From Candidatus Scybalocola faecavium (lineage in GTDB: Bacteria > Bacillota > Clostridia > Lachnospirales > Lachnospiraceae), in the NCBI GenBank assembly GCA_018713145.1, contig DVFP01000012.1:123073-187072 (forward strand): 64,000 bases of DNA, written 5' to 3'. Under the pieces are notes generated by a model. It had not been told where the DNA came from and did not search any database. It saw nothing but the letters and a program-made list of their open reading frames with translations. The translations under genes were made by a program, and so were the position numbers. Of this stretch, positions 8,690-17,092 are shown piece by piece (the stretch's first letter is position 1; every line of letters starts with the position of its first letter).

Positions 8690-9364
8690 TTAATCTTCCT
8701 GTGTCTCATCAGAATGGCTATCATCAGCAAATAAGCTGGCCAGATCATTGATCTGGATGTCATCCTCATTCAGTGTTTCATCCTCATCTTCCGTGGAAGT
8801 GTCTACAGGCGTCAAAGTCTTTTCCTCTGTCTCCTGGAACTGAACCTTAGCATGAACGGCTGCAGTATTTTGGGCGGCTTCCTGCTCAAGACTTGAAAAC
8901 GCATCTAAAGAAGCCACTTCAATATTAAAAGATTCGCTGTCTAAAAGCTCTACCTGAGCCTGAGCCAAAGCTCTGAATTGAGAACGATAACGTTCATACT
9001 GCTGGAGCATCTCTACGGTTTTGGCATGGATATGATCCAGTTCGATCTTAGCGTCAGCCACAATGGACTGGGCCTTTAATACAGCCTCCTGCTCAATAAC
9101 AGTGGCGTTTGTCTTTGCGGAGGAAATCGTCTCCTCTGCAGTCTGCTCTGCCAGGACAAGAGCCTTCTGGAGAGACTTTTCAATGCTCCGGTAATGGTTA
9201 ATGCCCTCATTTAAAGTGCCGACCTTGTCCTTTAATTCCATATTTTCTCTGTATAATGCTTCATAATCCGATGTTAATGTTGAAAAGAAGCTATCCACAT
9301 CGGCCTTGGAATATCCCATGCCGCTTTTAAAGGTTTTTCCCTGTAAATCAACGGGTGTGAGCAT
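8690..9364 (-). CDS. divIVA: DivIVA-family cell division/polarity protein
   Basis: 224 aa. The N-terminal membrane-binding motif is MLTPVDLQGKTFKSGMGYSK followed by a VDSFF segment. A long coiled coil runs about residues 30-150 and an acidic disordered tail closes the protein. DivIVA binds negatively curved membrane at septa and poles and recruits partners. It is the last gene of a division transcript after sepF, and a strong terminator follows. In Bacillus-type genomes the same neighbourhood carries ylmG and ylmH, which are missing here. Confidence 0.93.
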   Translation of the reverse strand: MLTPVDLQGKTFKSGMGYSKADVDSFFSTLTSDYEALYRENMELKDKVGTLNEGINHYRSIEKSLQKALVLAEQTAEETISSAKTNATVIEQEAVLKAQSIVADAKIELDHIHAKTVEMLQQYERYRSQFRALAQAQVELLDSESFNIEVASLDAFSSLEQEAAQNTAAVHAKVQFQETEEKTLTPVDTSTEDEDETLNEDDIQINDLASLFADDSHSDETQED

Positions 9365-9396
9365 AATTGATTACCTCCCAAATTTATCAAAAGTGA

Positions 9397-10023
9397 TCAA
9401 ACATTCAGGCGGAATGCAGACATGTCTACCTTAGAGGTTCCTGTGGCAGACAGGACGTTTTCCATATCCCCTGAAATATCGATTCCTGCTGGAGTAACGA
9501 TAAAAATATAGCTGGATACCTTACGGATATTTCCTGACATGGCGTAACATGCTCCGGAAACAAAGTCAATGATCCGCTGAGCCGCTTCCACATCAATTCC
9601 TTCCAGGTTCACGATCGCTGCTTTTCCATTTAAAAGCTCATCGCAGATCTCACTGCTGTCCTCAAAAGAAGCCGGCTTCTGGATGGAAACCTCCATGCCT
9701 GTGCTGCGAGATGAAGGCTGCTTCATCGGCACAATCTTGCTGCGGGCGCTGCTGGCATGTGATGATGTTCCCGCAGAAGAGGACGAAGATGAATATTCCC
9801 TGGACAAAACAGGTTCCGGCGCCGGAGAGGAAGCCGGCTTACGGCTGTGAAAAGTCGTCTTTTTCTTTTTGGGAACTTCCGGTTCTTCCGGCTCGTCATC
9901 ATAATCATCATAGTCTTCCGTATAATCATTATAATCTTCAGAGAACTCGTCATCGTAGTCTTCATCATAATCATCATCATTAAGACGCATCAGGTTTAAA
10001 AATTTATCTAATCCTTTGCCCAT
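9397..10023 (-). CDS. sepF: Cell division protein SepF
   Basis: 208 aa. The N-terminal amphipathic helix is MGKGLDKFLNLMRL. A very acidic linker rich in Asp/Tyr/Glu (about 16-52) and a Lys/Ser-rich segment follow. The conserved SepF core (about 110-200, NGKAAIVNLEGIDVEAAQR and RKVSSYIFIVTP) polymerises and binds the FtsZ C-terminus, tethering it to the membrane. It lies between yggS and divIVA, the usual Firmicutes order. The repetitive GAT/TAT codons of the acidic linker make its DNA look low-complexity. Confidence 0.94.
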   Translation of the reverse strand: MGKGLDKFLNLMRLNDDDYDEDYDDEFSEDYNDYTEDYDDYDDEPEEPEVPKKKKTTFHSRKPASSPAPEPVLSREYSSSSSSAGTSSHASSARSKIVPMKQPSSRSTGMEVSIQKPASFEDSSEICDELLNGKAAIVNLEGIDVEAAQRIIDFVSGACYAMSGNIRKVSSYIFIVTPAGIDISGDMENVLSATGTSKVDMSAFRLNV

Positions 10024-10035
10024 ATATCAAATCTC

Positions 10036-10746
10036 CTAACATACATAATTTCTTTCACCAAAGATCCCGGTGCCAACCCGGACCATCGTTGCCCCTTCCT
10101 CAATGGCAACAGTATAGTCTCCGGTCATACCCATAGACAGGACACTCATAGTAACATTATCAATGTTTTTACTTTTTATGTCAACAGCTAAATTTCTTAA
10201 ATTTTTAAAATATTGGCGATTTTCTTCCGGATCCTGGGTAAATGGAGCCACGGTCATCAGACCTTTAATGTGAACATTGGGTAAAACAGCAATTTTTCTT
10301 ACCACATCCTCCAAATTTTCCGGCCGGACCCCAAACTTGCTTTCCTCTCCGGAGACATTTACCTCCAGGAGAATATTTGCCTCAACCTTTTTTTTGGCTG
10401 CTTCTGTCTGGATCTTCCGGGCCAGGTCCACCGAGTCTACAGAATGGATCAGATCCACCCGTCCAACAATATATTTTACCTTATTTTTCTGTAAATGTCC
10501 AATCATATTCCAATGAAGCGGTTGCGTAATGGCATCCATCTTCACAGTCAGCTCCTGGACTTTATTTTCCCCAAAGTATTCCATACCTGCGGCCATAGCT
10601 GCGCGCACATCTTCTACTGGTTTGGTTTTGGAAACCGCGATCAAAGTCACCTCTTTCGGATCCCGTCCGCACCGGAGGCAGGCTTCGTTAATATTTTTGC
10701 GAACATTTTGTATATTTTCATCAATTTCCCTGATTCTTTCATTCAT
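10036..10746 (-). CDS. YggS-family PLP homeostasis protein
   Basis: 236 aa, a fold-type III PLP-binding barrel. The PLP lysine is in LIAVSKTKP (about residue 40), with FGENKVQE and a C-terminal SMGMTGDYTVAI block. The family (YggS/YlmE/PROSC) binds pyridoxal phosphate and buffers it. It has no clear catalytic reaction. The gene is 12 bp upstream of sepF and belongs to the division transcript, as ylmE does in Bacillus. Confidence 0.95.
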   Translation of the reverse strand: MNERIREIDENIQNVRKNINEACLRCGRDPKEVTLIAVSKTKPVEDVRAAMAAGMEYFGENKVQELTVKMDAITQPLHWNMIGHLQKNKVKYIVGRVDLIHSVDSVDLARKIQTEAAKKKVEANILLEVNVSGEESKFGVRPENLEDVVRKIAVLPNVHIKGLMTVAPFTQDPEENRQYFKNLRNLAVDIKSKNIDNVTMSVLSMGMTGDYTVAIEEGATMVRVGTGIFGERNYVC

Positions 10747-10776
10747 AGCAGGAACATCCCCTTTCCTCGTAATTCA

Positions 10777-12210
10777 TCAATAAATGATCTGGTCCTCATC
10801 TACCTGAGAAGCGTTTAAAATGATCCGGTCATACTGGGACACCCCATAGGGAGTATTTTCGCTGACAATGCAATATTCGTCATTTTGATATAAAATATCC
10901 ACGACACGGAAGATGGAATATCCCTGATTAATATTGTAAACACCGGAAAGCTGCCCGGTTTCGGCAATTCGGTAACGATCGTTGGAATTTACTTTGCCAA
11001 CATAATCCCCCAGCTGAAAATCTGAGGTGCTCACATAGCAGTATTGTTCATCTTTGGCATAAATGTCCGTTTTGTAGAAAACAGCGCTCATTTCCCCGCT
11101 GTCATTATAGGTATATTTATAAAATCCTGATTCGCTGGTATCTTCATCTGTAATCAGATAATCCACGGGGATCTTATAAAAATCTTTATAAACAATGGCG
11201 GATGAAGGAATCTTTAATCCTTCCGCAGAGCTTTCGATGATCTCCAGGTCAATATACCGGTCTGCAATATAGCGCACCATATATTTTGTTAAAGACAGAC
11301 AGGCATAATTACTTTCACCGTTGGAAAACACTTCAACAGCAGCGGATGTCTGTATATTATCCTTAGAAAAACGGATCGTTACATTAGTCTTTTGGGAAAG
11401 CTCCCTTGCCTGCTCCGGTGTCAGCTTTATAATAATAGACCAGTCATCATCTGTGATCAGCTTGTAAGCCGTGCTTCCGCTGTCCACCCACTGATTGGAA
11501 ACGATCTGCTGCTTTTCATAATTGTTAGAATTAAACATATCATCTGTGATCTGATTCCGGGTAAGGCTCTCCATACCATCATAGGTATAGCACACGATAC
11601 CGCTCTGATCAGCCGCAACGCTGTCAAAACCCTGCCCCCCGCTTTGGATAGCAGATATATTGTGGGTGCTTAAGGCTTCAGAAATCTGATTCTGAAGATC
11701 ATATTTAAATGTATATAAGTCAGAATATTTACTGTCTGTGTAATTTGCCGTATAAAGGGAAATAATACGGCTGATCTGGGTATAATCCGAGCTGGAAAAA
11801 CCGGAAAAGTCCGAAGCCGTGCCGGAAGGTTCCGAGGCACTGACCATATAAACATTTCCGTCCTTAGCCACTTTTTCTCCATTACCAACATAAAAATTAA
11901 TATATCCGGAGGACTGGGCAGCGACAACTTTTTCACTGCGCAAAATGATCCCTGTATAATATCCGTTGTCAACAATACTGCCGTTTTGTATTTCTACCAC
12001 AGCAATCTGATCTTTGCTCATATAAATGATGATATTAATGACCATATAAAGAAAAATGATAAAAAATACCACCATCCCAATATTAATATTGAAAGGACGG
12101 CGCCGGCCTTTCTTTGGCGGCTGATTTGAAGCGCCGGACGGCGGATTCCCGCTGCTTGGGGAAACCGACAGTTCTGGTACAGATTGCTTTGTATGATTAT
12201 CCTGATTCAT
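10777..12210 (-). CDS. HlyD-like membrane-anchored protein of the division operon
   Basis: 477 aa. A Pro/Ser-rich, then basic cytoplasmic N-terminus (residues 1-40) is followed by one membrane helix (about 42-65) and a long extracellular part. The biotinyl/HlyD-like hairpin start reads NGSIVDNGYYTGIILRSEKV, followed by VVAAQSSGYINFYVGNGEKV. This resembles periplasmic-adaptor proteins of Gram-positive bacteria, but no transporter partner is nearby, so its job in the sepF-divIVA transcript is unknown. The start at 12210 has an AAAGGAG site. An upstream in-frame ATG lies inside the preceding gene and is unlikely. Confidence 0.72.
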   Translation of the reverse strand: MNQDNHTKQSVPELSVSPSSGNPPSGASNQPPKKGRRRPFNINIGMVVFFIIFLYMVINIIIYMSKDQIAVVEIQNGSIVDNGYYTGIILRSEKVVAAQSSGYINFYVGNGEKVAKDGNVYMVSASEPSGTASDFSGFSSSDYTQISRIISLYTANYTDSKYSDLYTFKYDLQNQISEALSTHNISAIQSGGQGFDSVAADQSGIVCYTYDGMESLTRNQITDDMFNSNNYEKQQIVSNQWVDSGSTAYKLITDDDWSIIIKLTPEQARELSQKTNVTIRFSKDNIQTSAAVEVFSNGESNYACLSLTKYMVRYIADRYIDLEIIESSAEGLKIPSSAIVYKDFYKIPVDYLITDEDTSESGFYKYTYNDSGEMSAVFYKTDIYAKDEQYCYVSTSDFQLGDYVGKVNSNDRYRIAETGQLSGVYNINQGYSIFRVVDILYQNDEYCIVSENTPYGVSQYDRIILNASQVDEDQIIY

Positions 12211-12226
12211 GAATCCGCTCCTTTTT

Positions 12227-13216
12227 CTAATCGCTGGCAGGAGTTCGGCCTGAAGCTCCCTCTGCATCCCCGGAGGAAAGAAGGGAAAGTTTTGCCCCGT
12301 TCATATAACGGCAGCAGGCACCTTGAATGACATGATCCTTTTCAAGCATTTCTTCCAGCATGGCGTTTAAATAACGCCAGCTCCGGCCCCAGTTGGAAAA
12401 AACGGAATCCTTCTCCGGTATCCGGGAGAACAGCCGTTCAATGACCATATCGGGCCGCACATATTCCAAAAATGTTTTTACTCTTAAAAGATATTCCCCG
12501 GCGGAGCATATTTGAAATTCTCCGGCCAGATACTGCTTTTCCATTTCTGAGTTCCTGGCAATATAAAGGGAATGAAGCTTTACGATCTGGACCGGCAGCA
12601 CCGATACCAGCTTTGCTGTTTCAACCACATCTTCCATAGTATCCCAGGGCAGATTTAAAATAATATGCGTACACACAGTAAATCCATAGGGAGCGATCCG
12701 AAGCACTGCATCAATATACTCTGCCAGACCGTGCCCCCGGTGGATCCGGGCCAATGTGTGGTAATTTGCCGTCTGGAGGCCAAGTTCCAGATGGATGTGG
12801 ATGCCTGTTTCCTTTTGGAATCCTTCAAGCATTTTTAGGATCTCATCACTGATACAATCCGGCCGGGTGGAAATGGAAACTTCCACAATACCGTCTACCT
12901 GACCGGCCTGGCGCAGATATTCCTGAAGCCGGCCGGTGGGAAGGAATGTATTGGTGTAATTTTGAAAATAGGCAATAAATTTATGAGCATGGTATTTTTC
13001 TTCAATAAGCTTCCGGTTTTCCAAAAGCTGAGAGACTACGTCCATCTGACTGTCCCTGGCTTCAAAGCCGGTGCCCGCCTCTGCACAAAAGGTGCATCCG
13101 GTCCCATGGATTCGGTTTGGGCAGGTCAGAGGCAGATTTACGGGAAGCTTGTATACTTTTTCACCATATTTTTCTTTAAGATATTGAGAATAAGTACGGT
13201 ATCTTTGTTCCGTCAT
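12227..13216 (-). CDS. TIGR01212-type (YhcC-like) radical SAM protein
   Basis: 329 aa. The radical SAM cluster motif is CPNRIHGTGCTFC, that is C-X8-C-X2-C, the spacing of the YhcC-like family rather than the usual CX3CX2C. A TIM-barrel core and a C-terminal family block follow. Function is not established for the family. It is first in the transcript leading to yggS-sepF-divIVA. The start at 13216 follows an AGGAG site and lies downstream of a good promoter. The ATG at 13279 would precede the promoter's transcription start and is rejected. Confidence 0.88.
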   Translation of the reverse strand: MTEQRYRTYSQYLKEKYGEKVYKLPVNLPLTCPNRIHGTGCTFCAEAGTGFEARDSQMDVVSQLLENRKLIEEKYHAHKFIAYFQNYTNTFLPTGRLQEYLRQAGQVDGIVEVSISTRPDCISDEILKMLEGFQKETGIHIHLELGLQTANYHTLARIHRGHGLAEYIDAVLRIAPYGFTVCTHIILNLPWDTMEDVVETAKLVSVLPVQIVKLHSLYIARNSEMEKQYLAGEFQICSAGEYLLRVKTFLEYVRPDMVIERLFSRIPEKDSVFSNWGRSWRYLNAMLEEMLEKDHVIQGACCRYMNGAKLSLLSSGDAEGASGRTPASD

Positions 13217-13259
13217 ATCATTCACCGCTCCTGTCTGAAAACAAAGAGTTCCGTTATTC

Positions 13260-13288
13260 ATTATAAACGTTTTTGCCAAATATGGAAA
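13260..13288 (-). promoter_or_regulatory. Promoter of the radical SAM-yggS-sepF-divIVA transcript
   Basis: Minus-strand TTTCCA (13283-13288), a 17-bp spacer and TATAAT (13260-13265). The predicted transcript starts near 13253, leaving a leader of about 37 nt before the start at 13216. Confidence 0.65.
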
Positions 13289-13333
13289 CCCTTTATGAAT
13301 AAAAAATTAACATAGGGGCATACTGACCATAAA

Positions 13334-13354
13334 CAGTTCACACCATCTGAACTG
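13334..13354. promoter_or_regulatory. Small inverted repeat upstream of the DUF378 gene
   Basis: CAGTTCA (13334-13340) and TGAACTG (13348-13354) form a perfect 7-bp inverted repeat with a 7-nt spacer, upstream of a CATAAT -10-like hexamer at 13363-13368. It could be an operator. No regulator is suggested by context. Confidence 0.3.
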
Positions 13355-13388
13355 TAATAGGTCATAATCCCAAATGAGGAGGTACATT

Positions 13389-13607
13389 ATGAAAAGAAAT
13401 TGGCTGGATGTCCTGGCGCTGCTTTTAGTGATTATCGGCGGCATTAACTGGGGACTTGTAGGATTTTTCAGATTTGATCTTGTAAGCTTTATTTTTGGCG
13501 ATATGTCTATGATCACCCGTATCGTTTTCGCTATTGTAGGGCTTGCTGCGATTTATTCCATTGTCCTTTTCTGGAAACTGCGGACAGAGGACGATGAGGC
13601 GCACTGA
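13389..13607 (+). CDS. DUF378 family small membrane protein
   Basis: 72 aa. Two membrane helices, the first with the family pattern LLVIIGGINWGLVG, the second ending VLFWKLR, then a short acidic tail. DUF378 (YuzA-like) proteins are small inner-membrane proteins of unknown role. The ATG at 13389 is preceded by a strong GAGGAGG site. It stands alone on the plus strand between two minus-strand transcripts. Confidence 0.9.
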   Translation: MKRNWLDVLALLLVIIGGINWGLVGFFRFDLVSFIFGDMSMITRIVFAIVGLAAIYSIVLFWKLRTEDDEAH

Positions 13608-13644
13608 ATTTACGGGGCATTTTAACCTGTCCATATGACATGTG

Positions 13645-13700
13645 CGATTTGCGGGTAACGCGCAAATCGGATAGGGGAAGTCCTTTTCCCTATCCGATTT
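13645..13700. terminator. Two overlapping stem-loops between convergent genes
   Basis: Hairpin one: CGATTTGCG (13645-13653) with CGCAAATCG (13661-13669). Hairpin two: 13-bp arms at 13664-13676 and 13688-13700. The two share 13664-13669, so they exclude each other. The second is the better terminator candidate for both flanking genes, although U-runs are short. Confidence 0.5.
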
Positions 13701-13751
13701 CGTGTGTTTGATATGTCAGCAGGCCAAAGGTGAGCTGCTGCATCTTTGTCA

Positions 13752-14171
13752 TTATAAAGAAATAACGATCTTGTCTCTGAATTCTTCCGGCAGATTTTGA
13801 GCATCGATAGAAATGCTGATGACAAAGTTTACGTTAAAGGTGTCGGAAATCTTCTCAAGCTGAGTGAGAACATAACCTACATAATCTTCTGTCACGCAGG
13901 AAATGCTTAAAAAGCTGTCCAAATACATAGCCTCAAGATCGTGGTCCTGTGAGATCAGGCCGCATACAAAACCCAGAAAGCTGTCATAGTTATCCAGAGG
14001 ATAATCTTTAACATTAATCAGACGGATCTTGTTGCTGAGCTCATACATATGTTTATTATTTTTATCAAGGTAAACAATGTTCCCTTTCGACCCCTTTACC
14101 TCATCGTTTACCATCTGGATAAGATACTTTGTTTTTCCTTTGCCCTTCACACCTGAAATAATTTGTATCAT
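13752..14171 (-). CDS. Small P-loop protein of unknown function
   Basis: 139 aa. Walker A-like GVKGKGKTK at residues 7-15 immediately after the first strand (MIQIIS). A plausible Walker B-like hydrophobic strand is LEAMYLDSFLSI near residue 80. No other domain is seen, and the protein is short for a P-loop ATPase. The start has an AGGAGGAG site. It is monocistronic, between the DUF378 gene and dacA. I do not recognise a function. Nucleotide binding is an inference from the motif only. Confidence 0.7.
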   Translation of the reverse strand: MIQIISGVKGKGKTKYLIQMVNDEVKGSKGNIVYLDKNNKHMYELSNKIRLINVKDYPLDNYDSFLGFVCGLISQDHDLEAMYLDSFLSISCVTEDYVGYVLTQLEKISDTFNVNFVISISIDAQNLPEEFRDKIVISL

Positions 14172-14219
14172 TGTACTCTCCTCCTAGTGTTCCATTTTTT
14201 ATATATTTTTAATATATAA

Positions 14220-14239
14220 TGTACATTAATTATAGTACA
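14220..14239. promoter_or_regulatory. TGTAC-N10-GTACA inverted repeat
   Basis: A 20-bp inverted repeat (arms 14220-14224 and 14235-14239) in the AT-rich gap upstream of the P-loop gene, overlapping a minus-strand TATAAT. Candidate operator of that gene. Confidence 0.3.
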
Positions 14240-14257
14240 AAATACCCGAAAATTCAA

Positions 14258-15238
14258 TCAGTTTTTCTGAATCATTAATAATAAGCTGCTCATTTGTTGA
14301 TACAATTCCGGCTTGCCATCTCCGCCTAAAATCAGGGCAATATAAGAGTTTCCCAGATCATCTGTGGTAGATAGGATCAGACATGCGCCTGCGTTATCAG
14401 TAGTCCCGGTTTTTCCTCCAAAAACAGTCACCCCTTCCGGCGGAGTATATTCGCCGGCAAAATACAGGTTTGTTGTTTCAAAGGTTTTGCTTACAGGGGC
14501 TCCGGAAGCACTGGTATAATTTACCGTATAGGAGCTTTGACTGATGGCATCCCTGAACTCTTCATATTCCATACATGCATTAAACATCAGGTAAAGATCA
14601 TAGGCACAGGTCTCATGTCCGTCTGCATCCAGCCCGCAGGCATTAACAAAATGGGTGTTGGCAGCCCCAAGGCTGGCGGCCTCACTGTTCATAAGATCGG
14701 CAAATTCTTCCACTGAGCCGGAAATATAGATCCCCAAAGCTGTGGATGTATCATTTCCCGAATAAATAAGCATACTGTAAAACAGATCCCGGACACTGAC
14801 CTGATCGCCTGCTGCAAAGCCGGCCATCTGAGCCCCTGGAACAGTAATATCCACCATATCCGGCGTAATAGTAATAATATCATCCATATTTCCGTACTTT
14901 AACACAAGCAGACCGGTCATCAGTTTGGTGAGACTTGCCGGTGCCAAAGATTCATATATATTTTTATAATAAAGGGCTTCCTGAGTATTTGTACATATGA
15001 GCAATGCGGCATTAGTGGTTATGGCGCTGTCTGAAACAGAGGCGTCATTATCCGAAACCGGGACCACAGCCAGATCTGCTGCAAAGCCTTCCCCTTTCTC
15101 CGGCTCCACCAGACTAAGGACATCTGAGCTTGTAAGCAATTCCATTTCGGAATACTTATTTAAAAGACCGGAAGAAGGCTGACAGCCGCCAAGGATCACT
15201 GCCGCGCAGCAGGCCGCCGCGATAAGTCGTTGTTTCAT
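14258..15238 (-). CDS. dacA: D-alanyl-D-alanine carboxypeptidase, lipoprotein form
   Basis: 326 aa. Lipoprotein signal with lipobox LGGC at about 16-19, so it is predicted to be anchored by lipid rather than by the usual C-terminal amphipathic helix. Penicillin-binding motifs: SLTK (catalytic Ser), SGN (SGNDTST) and KTG (GGKTGTTDNAG). It trims the terminal D-Ala from peptidoglycan pentapeptides. It lacks the long C-terminal domain of PBP5. It is the last gene of the mre-min-rodA-mgsA cluster. Confidence 0.9.
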   Translation of the reverse strand: MKQRLIAAACCAAVILGGCQPSSGLLNKYSEMELLTSSDVLSLVEPEKGEGFAADLAVVPVSDNDASVSDSAITTNAALLICTNTQEALYYKNIYESLAPASLTKLMTGLLVLKYGNMDDIITITPDMVDITVPGAQMAGFAAGDQVSVRDLFYSMLIYSGNDTSTALGIYISGSVEEFADLMNSEAASLGAANTHFVNACGLDADGHETCAYDLYLMFNACMEYEEFRDAISQSSYTVNYTSASGAPVSKTFETTNLYFAGEYTPPEGVTVFGGKTGTTDNAGACLILSTTDDLGNSYIALILGGDGKPELYQQMSSLLLMIQKN

Positions 15239-15256
15239 AGTCCTGCTTCTTTCCGT

Positions 15257-15652
15257 TTATTTATAAAATTCCCGCCATTCCAGATCGCCTCTGTCCAGAG
15301 CTTTTATAAGAAGCTCTGCGGTGGCCAGATTTGTGGCAATAGGAATATTATGCATATCACAAAGCTTTACGATTTCATGGACATTCGGTTCATGAGACTG
15401 GGCATTCATGGGATCCCGCAAAAATATCAAAAGGTCGATATTATTATGCTCTATTTGAGCCCCAAGCTGCTGTTCACCGCCTAAAGGGCCTGGCAGAAAC
15501 TTGTGTATGTTTAAATTGGTCACTTCTTCGATGGATCTACCGGTAGTTCCGGTAGCATATAATTCATGCTTGCTTAAAATTCCTCTGTAAGCAATGCAGA
15601 AATTCTGCATCAGCTTTTTCTTTGCGTCATGTGCAACTAATCCGATATTCAT
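15257..15652 (-). CDS. mgsA: Methylglyoxal synthase with Glu at the catalytic Asp position
   Basis: 131 aa. It makes methylglyoxal from dihydroxyacetone phosphate, a bypass of lower glycolysis. Family blocks: VAHDAKKK, YATGTTGRSIE, FLPGPLGGEQQLGAQI, LRDPMNAQSHEPNV and IPIATNLATA. The E. coli enzyme has GGDQQ with catalytic Asp71; here the codon is GAA, giving GGEQQ. The E. coli HDPD motif reads HEPN. Activity is therefore not certain. The ATG at 15652 has an AGGAGGTAG site. Its rodA-mgsA position next to the min genes matches other Firmicutes. Confidence 0.92.
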   Translation of the reverse strand: MNIGLVAHDAKKKLMQNFCIAYRGILSKHELYATGTTGRSIEEVTNLNIHKFLPGPLGGEQQLGAQIEHNNIDLLIFLRDPMNAQSHEPNVHEIVKLCDMHNIPIATNLATAELLIKALDRGDLEWREFYK

Positions 15653-15659
15653 AAAATAT

Positions 15660-16799
15660 CTACCTCCTGTTTCTTTGTAATCCCACATTTAAAACTAAAC
15701 CAATACCTATAAAATTTGCCAGCAAAGAGCTGAGTCCGTAACTGACAAAGGGCAGCGGCAGACCTGTATTCGGAAGGATCGCTGTGGCTACGCCAATATT
15801 TACAAATGCCTGGAATGAAATCATGGCAGCATAACCGCTGGCAATCAACCGGCCGGTCATATCTGCCGCGTCTCTTGCAATAAGCAGACAAAAGATCACA
15901 AGAATCAGCAGCAGGCCGATCACCACGCAACTTCCCACAAATCCCAGTTCTTCTCCAATAACTGCGAAAATAAAGTCTGTCTGGGGTTCTGAAATGAAAT
16001 CCCCGCCCTTAACCGATGTTAATGTATTGTTATTCAGGCCCTTCCCGGTAAGCAGGCCGGAGCCAATAGCCATAACGGAATTATACTGCTGGGCATAGGT
16101 GGTCAGCAGATAATCCGAAGGATTTAAAAAGGTCATGATACGTGTCTGCTGGTAATCATCCAGAAAGATCTGGAAGGGCTGGGTCACATACCATAAAAAC
16201 AGCGCTCCCAGGGGAATGACTGTGGCAAGGATGCCCCCTACGATCTTGAAACTGATGCCTCCCACAAACATAAGAACACAAAAAAGGAAAACAAACACCA
16301 GGGTCGTGGATAGATCCGGTTCCTCAAAAATAAGCACCAAAGGTACCAGGTATAAAATCCCTGTGATCATGATCGTAGAAAATCTGCTGATCCTGTCTTT
16401 GTTATCATTAATAAACTTTGCAAAAATAATAAGCATGATCATCTTTGCAAATTCCGATGGCTGCAGCGTACCAAAAGACCCTAGCGAAAACCACCGGCGG
16501 GCTCCGTTGACATCAATCCCCAACAACAGGACCGCCAGCAGCATAGCTATATTAATAGCATACAAAATCCATTGGAAATTTGCAATAAAATTATAGTCAA
16601 TTAACGAAAAAAATATCATTATGACGAAACCTGCGCATACGCCAATAAGCTGTTTGGATGCAAAACCATCTGCCGCGCTGTTAATGGTCAGGATGCCGAT
16701 CACGCAAAGGGCAATCACAGGCAGCAGCAGCTTTATATCATATTTTCTAAAGTCATATCTGAGCAGGCCATGTAAAAAATAGTTAAATCGCTTTATCAT
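15660..16799 (-). CDS. rodA: RodA-type SEDS peptidoglycan polymerase
   Basis: 379 aa with about ten membrane helices. SEDS signatures include DFIFAVIGEELGFVG and the C-terminal FVSYGLSSLLANFIGIGL. It polymerises glycan strands in the elongasome together with the class B PBP encoded upstream in the same cluster. I favour RodA over FtsW because of this mre context. The start at 16799 has a CAGGAG site and overlaps the minE end by 17 bp. Confidence 0.92.
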   Translation of the reverse strand: MIKRFNYFLHGLLRYDFRKYDIKLLLPVIALCVIGILTINSAADGFASKQLIGVCAGFVIMIFFSLIDYNFIANFQWILYAINIAMLLAVLLLGIDVNGARRWFSLGSFGTLQPSEFAKMIMLIIFAKFINDNKDRISRFSTIMITGILYLVPLVLIFEEPDLSTTLVFVFLFCVLMFVGGISFKIVGGILATVIPLGALFLWYVTQPFQIFLDDYQQTRIMTFLNPSDYLLTTYAQQYNSVMAIGSGLLTGKGLNNNTLTSVKGGDFISEPQTDFIFAVIGEELGFVGSCVVIGLLLILVIFCLLIARDAADMTGRLIASGYAAMISFQAFVNIGVATAILPNTGLPLPFVSYGLSSLLANFIGIGLVLNVGLQRNRR

Positions 16800-17076
16800 A
16801 ATTCTCCTGTAAATGCATCGGCTTGGCATCCCTCAGAGGAACTCTGGCCACAAGGGCCGGGGCAACATCCGGGCTGTCAGGAGCCTGTATAATTTCTATT
16901 TCTATCTTACCAGTATCTACTTCTACATATTTTGCAAGAACATTTAAAAGATCTTCCCGAATATTTTCGATCACTGCCGGCGAACAGTTTGCCCGGTCAG
17001 AGACAAGGACGACTTTTAATCGGTCCCTGGCAATATTGCCGGAAGCTCGCCTGCGGAAAATACGCCAAAACTTCAT
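16783..17076 (-). CDS. minE: Cell division topological factor MinE
   Basis: 97 aa. Short N-terminal membrane-targeting/anti-MinCD region with the stretch ARDRLKVVLVSDRA, then the dimerising topological domain (IREDLLNVLAKYVEV, KIEIEI). It stimulates MinD ATPase. It starts 16 bp after minD. MinC is not in this window, so it must lie elsewhere or be absent. Confidence 0.93.
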   Translation of the reverse strand: MKFWRIFRRRASGNIARDRLKVVLVSDRANCSPAVIENIREDLLNVLAKYVEVDTGKIEIEIIQAPDSPDVAPALVARVPLRDAKPMHLQENYDKAI

Positions 17077-17092
17077 TTACAAAACCCCCTTC

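Noticed and set aside
13217..13279. Longer N-terminus of the radical SAM protein from the ATG at 13279
   Set aside because: That ATG lies upstream of the predicted transcription start and has no ribosome site.
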